From a virus: a DNA stretch of 40,764 bases. The position numbers and the translations under genes were made by a program. How positions within the stretch are numbered: the stretch's first letter is position 1; each line of letters opens with the position of its first letter. Under the pieces are notes generated by a model, which worked only from the letters and a program-made list of their open reading frames with translations, was not told the origin of the DNA and did no database searches. The stretch is from positions 1 to 40,764 of IMG/VR virus record IMGVR_UViG_3300020442_003391; one strand, given 5' to 3'. Positions 1 to 5,388 of this stretch are shown here, piece after piece.

Positions 1-187
1 AATCGCTTTCTACTTTGCTTCTTCTTTTGTTTTTCTTGCCTTTGAGTGGTGGGCGTGTTTTCTTAAACTTGGCTAATTTCTTGCCTATGTATTTTTTGTT
101 ATTGGTCTTATTGGTTATTAGATATACAAAGCCTTCGCAATCTTGTGGTAATTCTTCGATATTTTCACCTTGATAAGTCCATTGCAT
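1..187 (-). CDS. GIY-YIG-like nuclease family protein (partial, N-terminal 62 codons)
   Basis: Reading leftward from an ATG at 187, the frame stays open to the window edge, so only the first 62 codons are present. The visible protein starts MQWTYQGENIEELPQD and carries GFVYLITN followed by KKYIGKK. This is the spacing and character of the GIY-YIG nuclease signature, with FVY in place of GIY and YIG intact. It then turns strongly basic (KGKKNKRRSK). Similar short proteins are common in marine T4-like phages, where they are annotated as GIY-YIG or Seg-like endonucleases; I state this from memory. The catalytic Arg and Glu of the family would lie further downstream and cannot be checked. It follows the small gene at 206 by 18 bp, in line with one leftward operon. 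Whether it is a homing nuclease, a repair nuclease or an inactive relative cannot be told from this fragment. Confidence 0.6.
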   Translation of the reverse strand, partial: MQWTYQGENIEELPQDCEGFVYLITNKTNNKKYIGKKLAKFKKTRPPLKGKKNKRRSKVESD

Positions 188-205
188 ATGGATACTTACC
201 CAGGC

Positions 206-406
206 CTAATCTTCCGGTGCCTCTTTCTTGGAATGATGCTTCTCGTGTATTTCATCCATACGTTGTTTAGCTAAAGCTCTAATCTCTCTTAGCCATTTAC
301 GGCTTTCTCTGTGAGTTCGTACGGAATTTCTTGCCTCAAATTTCTCATTTGCCTTGAAGTATGCCATATATGCCTTGGTTAGCTTGTCATGTGTATCATC
401 ATTCAT
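206..406 (-). CDS. small conserved hypothetical protein downstream of gp46
   Basis: A short, charged, probably all-helical protein of 66 residues (MNDDTHDKLTKAYMAYF at the N-terminus, EIHEKHHSKKEAPED at the C-terminus). It has no membrane segment, signal peptide or catalytic motif I can name. I chose the ATG at 406 because a GGAA element lies 7 nt upstream and the start then overlaps the gp46 stop by only 8 bp. An in-frame ATG at 430 would add eight residues (74 aa), with a less well spaced GGA. Small proteins of this type, with KFEAR- and EIR-like motifs, sit beside gp46 in other marine T4-like phages, so it is likely real, but its function is unknown. It is probably co-transcribed with gp47 and gp46. 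Confidence 0.65.
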   Translation of the reverse strand: MNDDTHDKLTKAYMAYFKANEKFEARNSVRTHRESRKWLREIRALAKQRMDEIHEKHHSKKEAPED

Positions 407-2174
407 TATGTATTTCCACATCATTTTCATATGATGTAAATCCGTTTTCCTTTAATACCTTTAATACGTGTGTTACTCTTCCAACAAGCTCGTCTTTGTG
501 TGATATTAGATAAACGTTCTTTTCACGTTCACGACCCATTTTCTTTAATATAGCCAACGAATTTTCAACACCACTGGTATCCATACCTGAATCAACAAGC
601 TCGTCAATGAACAGTAAGTTAATGTTCTGATATAAGCTCTCCCAAACATCGCGAAATGCGAAGCTCATTCCTAGTATCAGTCTATTACGCTCACCTCTGG
701 AAAGATTGTCAAAGTCAAGATCCTGTCCAAGCTGTGTTATTTCAACACTTAGGTCATTCATAAACACAACTTGATGAGGGAGACCTAGCTTGTCAAGATA
801 ATGAGTAAGCCTGTTGTTCAGGTATGAAAGATTTTGATCAATGATCTTCTTACGAATAAAGCTATCTTTATTAGTAAGCAGTTTTAGTAAGAACTCTTGG
901 TGTTCTTTTAGATCATTGAATACATTGATTGTTGACCAATCAATTTCTTGAATTCCTGTATTTGTTAAATCGTCAATTTGTTCTTGATAAGGATCATTTT
1001 CTGTTTCGCTATTTTCAAGAGCTTGCTTTAATTGTGCAACATTTTGTTTATGATCATAAACTTCTTTAATAGTTTCATAAAAAGTTTCTGGGCGTCCGTT
1101 TATATCACCAATATCATTTAATTGATCTGTTGCAATTTTTAATTTGTCTGTTATTTCTTTTTGATAGGCCAGAGCATCTTCAAGCTCTTTGGCTTTTTTA
1201 TCTTCAATTTCTTTGACCTTATCTTCCTGTAGCTCTTGACCACAAGCATAACAAACAGCGTTGTCAAGTTCTGATATATCCTTTGTTACTTTATCTACTG
1301 ATTTGTCTGCTCTTAGTAATGCAGACTCGAGTGTTGAAGTTTCCTTCTTAAGATTATTTATTTTTGTGTTGAGCTCTTCCCAGTTTTGTAACTTTTCGTG
1401 TTTGTCAAGTTCGGAATCAACATCAAGATGTTCTAACTCATCTATTCCTTTTTGCAACTTTTCAATGTTTGTTTTCTTTGTTGTTTCCCATGCACTTTGT
1501 TTTAGTTTCAAACTGTCAATTGTTTCTGTAATTCTTTCATTGCTCTGTTGTTGTGCATTTATTTTTGCATTTTCTTCAGTAATCGATTCTTTAGTTTCAC
1601 GTATTTTTTCTTTAAGACGTTCTGCCTTTTCAGAAAGAATAGTAATACCAAGCAACTGTTCAATGATGTCCTTCTGATCATTTACCTTCATGCTTAAGAA
1701 TGGCTCTGTATAGGTGTTCAATGCAAGTATATGCTTGAACATGTTATGGCTCATTCCAAGTAATTCGTTTATAGTTTCTTGTGTTTTTCTGCTGTCTCCT
1801 TGACTTTCATCAATCAATTCTTGTTCTTCATCATTTACAAAAAACTTTAAGACGTTAGGACTGCGTCCTCTTTCTACTTTATAGTTTACATTGTCTTTTT
1901 CAAACGTCAGTGTAACCAACATTCCTTTGTTGTTGGTCTTATTAATTAGATTGTTTCTTTTGATATTTGTTAAAGCAACACCATATAGGGCGTAACTTAA
2001 TGCATTTATGATGGTTGTTTTACCTGTACCGTTTCGTGACCCCATATCGTCACCACCTTGGTCAAGATTTTCACCAAGTACAAGTGTTAATTGTTGTTTA
2101 TCAAAATCAACAGCCTGGGTTTGATTACCCACACTCATAAAATTCTTTACTGTAAGGTTTTTTATCTTAATCAT
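399..2174 (-). CDS. gp46: recombination endonuclease subunit gp46 (Rad50/SbcC-like SMC ATPase)
   Basis: The 591-residue product has the complete Rad50-type layout. The N-terminal ATPase half carries a Walker A motif GSRNGTGKT at residues 45-53. A long coiled-coil arm rich in Glu, Lys and Gln follows, with a zinc-hook CYAC (Cys308, Cys311) near its centre and a returning coil. The C-terminal ATPase half has the ABC signature LSRGE (491-495), Walker B LLFIDE with Asp524-Glu525, and an H-loop SHKDE with His559. T4 gp46 is 560 residues, so the length fits. With gp47 it forms the nuclease complex that resects DNA ends for recombination-dependent replication and helps degrade host DNA. The start overlaps the gp47 stop as ATGA, indicating translational coupling. 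It is probably expressed from the early promoter in front of gp47. Confidence 0.96.
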   Translation of the reverse strand: MIKIKNLTVKNFMSVGNQTQAVDFDKQQLTLVLGENLDQGGDDMGSRNGTGKTTIINALSYALYGVALTNIKRNNLINKTNNKGMLVTLTFEKDNVNYKVERGRSPNVLKFFVNDEEQELIDESQGDSRKTQETINELLGMSHNMFKHILALNTYTEPFLSMKVNDQKDIIEQLLGITILSEKAERLKEKIRETKESITEENAKINAQQQSNERITETIDSLKLKQSAWETTKKTNIEKLQKGIDELEHLDVDSELDKHEKLQNWEELNTKINNLKKETSTLESALLRADKSVDKVTKDISELDNAVCYACGQELQEDKVKEIEDKKAKELEDALAYQKEITDKLKIATDQLNDIGDINGRPETFYETIKEVYDHKQNVAQLKQALENSETENDPYQEQIDDLTNTGIQEIDWSTINVFNDLKEHQEFLLKLLTNKDSFIRKKIIDQNLSYLNNRLTHYLDKLGLPHQVVFMNDLSVEITQLGQDLDFDNLSRGERNRLILGMSFAFRDVWESLYQNINLLFIDELVDSGMDTSGVENSLAILKKMGREREKNVYLISHKDELVGRVTHVLKVLKENGFTSYENDVEIHNE

Positions 2175-3181
2175 ATTTCGTCATAAATCCTTAACAGCAA
2201 ATTTTTATCATATTGTTCTGTATCAATTGCGGTAATCTCCTTTGTGACTATCTGATCAACGCTTTCGAATTGACTAATGTCAATGTCGGTGTGTATTTCC
2301 TCATCTTGCTGACTTGGAATAAGTGTAATTTCTCTACAATCATATTCATTTACAAATGTTTCCTTAATAAAACTTGCTTCTTCATATGAAATAGGCAAGT
2401 CTAATGTTACTCTCAGATACATTTTGCTTTTTAATAACTTTTCTTTTTCGTCTAGTAGTTGTGATAGTTTTACAGTTCTGTATTTCGGACAGTTATCCCA
2501 GTTTAAATATTCAGGTTCTTGATTATTTTCCTTATCAAGTATCATCATTCCACGTTGATCATCCCATGCATCTGCATAGTTGTGCGGAAATGCATTACCC
2601 ATGTAATGAATTTTGCCTTGAACTTGTCTTTTATGAAAATGTCCACTGAAAACATAATCTTGATGTTTGAAATGTTCAGCTCTTAGTTCACCGTGTTCGG
2701 GCATCTTTACCATCGCATTCATATAGAAGTGTGGTAATTCAAAATGTCCAAACATATACTTGGCTTTTATCTTAGAAATCTTCTTCCATTCATCGCCAAC
2801 CAACCAAGGAACAAGTGCAACGTCATCTTCTTCTACTATTTCGTCAACATAAGTTATACCTGGAATGTGTTTTCCAAACTCAAGAGAATAAATGTCTCGC
2901 TTGTCTTTGTAATATAAATCATGATTACCAGCAAAGAAGTAAAACTTGTCAAATGCCGCGCCTAGCTTTTCTAGGCAACGTGTAGTTGCATCTAATGTTT
3001 GTACATTAATACTATTTCTGTTATGATGCCAGTCACCACAGAATATTCCGGTTTCGCAACCGTTTTCTTTTGCTCTATCGATAAACCAATCTACAAATTC
3101 TTCACAGTCTTGTAGATGAATTTTACTGTTAGACTTCAATCCTAAGTGGATGTCCGTAAATACTGCCGCCTTTTTAAACAC
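2171..3181 (-). CDS. gp47: recombination endonuclease subunit gp47 (Mre11/SbcD-like nuclease)
   Basis: This 336-residue calcineurin-like phosphoesterase is close to the 339 residues of T4 gp47. The metal-binding motifs are present in order: FTDIHLG (Asp10, His12), GDWHHNR (Asp50), AGNHD (Asn86, His87), GHFE (His146) and SGHFHKRQ (His181, His183). It supplies the nuclease activity of the gp46/gp47 complex. The first codon is GTG: the coding sequence begins GTG TTT AAA AAG, with a GGAAGG ribosome-binding site 8 nt upstream and no better ATG nearby. A perfect-consensus sigma70-type promoter (3202-3230) lies directly upstream and overlaps the gp55 stop codon. Its predicted leader is only about 14 nt, so the ribosome-binding site sits almost at the 5' end of the transcript. 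gp46 follows with a 4-bp overlap. Confidence 0.96.
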   Translation of the reverse strand: MFKKAAVFTDIHLGLKSNSKIHLQDCEEFVDWFIDRAKENGCETGIFCGDWHHNRNSINVQTLDATTRCLEKLGAAFDKFYFFAGNHDLYYKDKRDIYSLEFGKHIPGITYVDEIVEEDDVALVPWLVGDEWKKISKIKAKYMFGHFELPHFYMNAMVKMPEHGELRAEHFKHQDYVFSGHFHKRQVQGKIHYMGNAFPHNYADAWDDQRGMMILDKENNQEPEYLNWDNCPKYRTVKLSQLLDEKEKLLKSKMYLRVTLDLPISYEEASFIKETFVNEYDCREITLIPSQQDEEIHTDIDISQFESVDQIVTKEITAIDTEQYDKNLLLRIYDEI

Positions 3182-3201
3182 TTCGCAATCCTTCCTTTGT
3201 C

Positions 3202-3230
3202 ATTATAGCTTAAAGTTTGTATAATGTCAA
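3202..3230 (-). promoter_or_regulatory. early sigma70-type promoter for gp47-gp46
   Basis: On the minus strand, TTGACA at 3230-3225 is followed by a 17-nt spacer and TATAAT at 3207-3202. Both hexamers match the bacterial housekeeping consensus exactly, at the optimal spacing. The -35 box contains the TGA stop codon of gp55. Transcription would begin near 3195, just ahead of the gp47 GTG start at 3181. Such promoters are read by unmodified host polymerase early in T4-like infections. Confidence 0.85.
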
Positions 3231-4078
3231 GACTTTTTGGACGAACTATCTGGTGTTGTAACTTCTCCGTGTCTTTCTTTGGATCTTTCCCATTCACCTG
3301 CCGCTTGTCTTGTGTAACTTGGATTCATATTATTCATTTCAAGAATATCATCTCTAATGTTTTGATTACGTTTTTCTATATTGATAACTCTTACAAATGA
3401 ATTCGTTACTGCCGCCGTATAATAGGCGAACGGATTGTTTGACTTTGACTCGTCAAACTGTAAACCAATTTGTGATAGTTGTAAAATTGCTTGTCCTCTC
3501 ATTTCGTCATTATAGGTGTAGCCTCTTACATTACCTCGTGTAGCATATCTATCGCAAAGTTTCATCCACATCAATGCAAGTTTATTAGTTGCTTGTCCAT
3601 GACGGAGATTAAAATAACCGTTTTCCATACCACCTTCCCAGTGGCTTTTGCCTATGCATACAAGTTCATCTTTATCATTAAATCTGAAATGTTGGAACGG
3701 AGGAAAATTAAGTTTTACTTTTGTGTCTGCTACTGTTTTTGGATTTTTCTTTCGACCTGGTTCGTCTGGTACATGATCAAAAGTCATTATTCTAAAAACC
3801 AAATCATATTTGTCAATTTTTCTGTAATCGATGGCAAATTCTGCCAATTTAACTCTTTTGTTCTGTGCTTTTGCTTCTTCAAATGCTTCTTGCTGTAATC
3901 TCTTTGCTTTGTTTCGTTTTGCTTCTGCTATGGTTCTGATGTTTATTTTGTCTTTACTAGGTAATATTATGTCATATTTTGCATAGTCTGGGTCTGTATA
4001 GCTACAGAAAGTGTTTTTGGACTTTGCTATTTCTGCTAATATGTCCTTATTGTTTAGGTAATTGATACGTTTATTCAT
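3227..4078 (-). CDS. gp55: late-transcription sigma factor gp55
   Basis: The 283-residue protein matches T4 gp55 (185 aa) at both ends of its core. The N-terminus has INYLNNKDILAEI, where T4 has YVNNKELL. Residues 163-245 hold the sigma region 2-like part, including KLALMWMKLCDRYATRG, MRGQAILQLSQIGLQFDESK (T4: FDETK), NNPFAYYTAAVTNSFVRVI and a basic EKRNQNIRDD. gp55 replaces the host sigma subunit and directs RNA polymerase to TATAAATA-type late promoters. Two things are odd. About 120 residues (roughly 30-150) stand between the N-terminal motif and the core, which explains the extra length. The C-terminus (GEVTTPDSSSKKS) is hydrophilic and lacks the LDFL-type hydrophobic motif by which T4 gp55 contacts the sliding clamp. 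The ribosome-binding site GGAG lies at 4084-4087. The gene has its own perfect early promoter and is divergent from the late operon it should switch on. Confidence 0.88.
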   Translation of the reverse strand: MNKRINYLNNKDILAEIAKSKNTFCSYTDPDYAKYDIILPSKDKINIRTIAEAKRNKAKRLQQEAFEEAKAQNKRVKLAEFAIDYRKIDKYDLVFRIMTFDHVPDEPGRKKNPKTVADTKVKLNFPPFQHFRFNDKDELVCIGKSHWEGGMENGYFNLRHGQATNKLALMWMKLCDRYATRGNVRGYTYNDEMRGQAILQLSQIGLQFDESKSNNPFAYYTAAVTNSFVRVINIEKRNQNIRDDILEMNNMNPSYTRQAAGEWERSKERHGEVTTPDSSSKKS

Positions 4079-4100
4079 GTTTTCTCCAAGATTATATCAT

Positions 4101-4129
4101 ATTATAAACTACTCTGTTAATTTTGTCAA
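4101..4129 (-). promoter_or_regulatory. early sigma70-type promoter for gp55
   Basis: On the minus strand, TTGACA (4129-4124) is followed by 17 nt and then TATAAT (4106-4101), a perfect housekeeping-sigma consensus. A second TATAAT (4096-4091) lies ten bases further on and may act as an alternative -10 or simply add AT-richness. Predicted transcription starts near 4094, leaving a leader of about 16 nt that includes the GGAG ribosome-binding site. The -35 box directly abuts the late promoter on the other strand (4130-4137). Confidence 0.87.
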
Positions 4130-4137
4130 CTAAATAA
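4130..4137 (+). promoter_or_regulatory. putative late promoter (CTAAATAA) for the baseplate operon
   Basis: CTAAATAA resembles the T4 late -10 element TATAAATA recognised by gp55. It lies 21 bp before the ATG at 4159, giving a predicted start near 4143 and leaving the ribosome-binding site GGAG (4144-4147) at the very start of the message. A second TAAATAAA at 4151-4158 touches the start codon and is too close to serve this gene. Confidence 0.55.
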
Positions 4138-4158
4138 TGTATAGGAGATCTAAATAAA

Positions 4159-5097
4159 ATGTCAACCATTTTCAAAAACGGAATAGTATCAAAAAACGGT
4201 GTCAACCAAGGTGTTAACACTCCACCAACCGGCACTAACGCACCAGGGCAAAACGTTGCTTCTGGAAACGTTCCGGATTTTTTATCGGGCGGATGGAACA
4301 AAGCCAAAGACATTGGACAAAAAGTATTCAGCGGAGTAGGTGAAACAGCAGAAAACTTCATGAGCAACCTCCGCGGTAAGAATTTACCAGGCATGCCAGG
4401 CACTGAACTTTCAGCTGATGGTAAAGCGTTTTGGGGTTACGGTGATTTAGAGGATAGAGATTGGCGAGTGTCTTTGAGTATGCCATCGTCTTTTGAATTA
4501 AGTACATTGTTAGAACCTTTGACGCAAACAGGAAATAAAATGGTATTTCCGTATACGCCAACTATTATCTTGAGTCATTCAGCAAATTATAACCAGATAC
4601 AACCTATACATAATAATTATCCTTTCTTTGCATACAACAACTCACAAGTGGATCAGCTTGTGATTACAGGACAGTTTTACTGCCAAAATAGTATAGAAGC
4701 ACAGTATTGGATCAGTTGTTTGCATTATTTGAGAACAGTTACAAAAATGAATTATGGTGTAGATACTTCTGCATCAAAAGGAGCACCTCCTCCTATTGTA
4801 AAATTAAACGGATACGGTGATTATATTTTCAAAGAAGTACCAGTAATAATTACACAGTTTACAGTTGACTTACCAAACGAGGTAGATTATGTTGCAACAG
4901 GTTTTGCAGTGCCGTCGACAGGAGATCCAGAAGCGGGTGGCGCAGGAAGCCAAGCAACTCCTTCAGATGTTACATGGGCACCCACTGAATCACAATTCAC
5001 AGTAACTTGCCAACCTGTTTACAGCAGAGACAAAGTACAGAAATTTGATTATAATGCCTTTATCAGAGGCGAAAACCTAAGTGATGGATATATCTAA
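4159..5097 (+). CDS. gp48: baseplate tail-tube cap/initiator protein (gp48/gp54-like)
   Basis: A 312-residue protein, first gene of the rightward late block. After a Gly/Asn-rich N-terminal stretch (about 1-95) comes a conserved core with DRDWRVSLSMP, FPYTPTIILSHSANYN, VITGQFYCQNSIEAQYW and LHYLRTVTKMNYG. I recognise this pattern from marine T4-like phages, where the protein is annotated as the baseplate tail-tube cap (gp48). T4 has two related proteins, gp48 (364 aa) and gp54 (320 aa); only one is seen here, so the exact assignment is uncertain. It should sit on the central hub and start tail-tube polymerisation. GGAG at 4144-4147 is the ribosome-binding site. The stop overlaps the gp53 start (TAATG), so the two are translationally coupled. 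Confidence 0.78.
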   Translation: MSTIFKNGIVSKNGVNQGVNTPPTGTNAPGQNVASGNVPDFLSGGWNKAKDIGQKVFSGVGETAENFMSNLRGKNLPGMPGTELSADGKAFWGYGDLEDRDWRVSLSMPSSFELSTLLEPLTQTGNKMVFPYTPTIILSHSANYNQIQPIHNNYPFFAYNNSQVDQLVITGQFYCQNSIEAQYWISCLHYLRTVTKMNYGVDTSASKGAPPPIVKLNGYGDYIFKEVPVIITQFTVDLPNEVDYVATGFAVPSTGDPEAGGAGSQATPSDVTWAPTESQFTVTCQPVYSRDKVQKFDYNAFIRGENLSDGYI

Positions 5098-5387
5098 TGA
5101 GCAGTAGTCCTTATTCAAAAACAAATTTTTCACCAGATGGTACTTTAGGTATTTTGACAATCAGACCTGTACCAGCGTATAGCGATGATGCTTTATATAC
5201 AGTAGAACCACAATATCATCAACGTCCTGATCTGTTAGCTTATGACTTATACAAAGATCAGAAACTATGGTGGATATTTGCACAAAGGAATCTAGACGTA
5301 ATGGAAGATCCTATTTACGATTTAACAGCAGGAAAACAAATCTACTTACCACAAGCGGACAAAGTAAAAGAAGAACTAGGAGACTAA
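5097..5387 (+). CDS. gp53: baseplate wedge subunit gp53 (LysM-like)
   Basis: The 96-residue protein has the LysM-like core of gp53-type wedge proteins: YHQRPDLLAYDLYKDQKLWWIFAQRNLD, read here in two pieces around LAYDLYKD, then DPIYDLTAGKQIYLP. In T4, gp53 (196 aa) clamps neighbouring wedges together during baseplate assembly. This version is half that length and is essentially only the LysM-like domain, as in other marine T4-like phages. It starts inside the stop codon of the tube-cap gene and ends 1 bp before the next ATG. An AGGAG site near its end serves the downstream hub gene. Confidence 0.85.
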   Translation: MSSSPYSKTNFSPDGTLGILTIRPVPAYSDDALYTVEPQYHQRPDLLAYDLYKDQKLWWIFAQRNLDVMEDPIYDLTAGKQIYLPQADKVKEELGD

Positions 5388-5388
5388 C

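Noticed and set aside
1261-1677. Open plus-strand frame of 138 codons inside gp46
   Set aside because: It is antisense to a clear, motif-complete gp46. Its product is a Ser/Phe/Cys-rich string with no recognisable domain, as expected from reading a Lys/Glu-rich coiled coil backwards.
4092-4403. Open minus-strand frame of 103 codons crossing the gp55/tube-cap gap
   Set aside because: It lies antisense to the start of the tube-cap gene and spans the divergent promoter region. There is no domain, and accepting it would require coding through both promoters.
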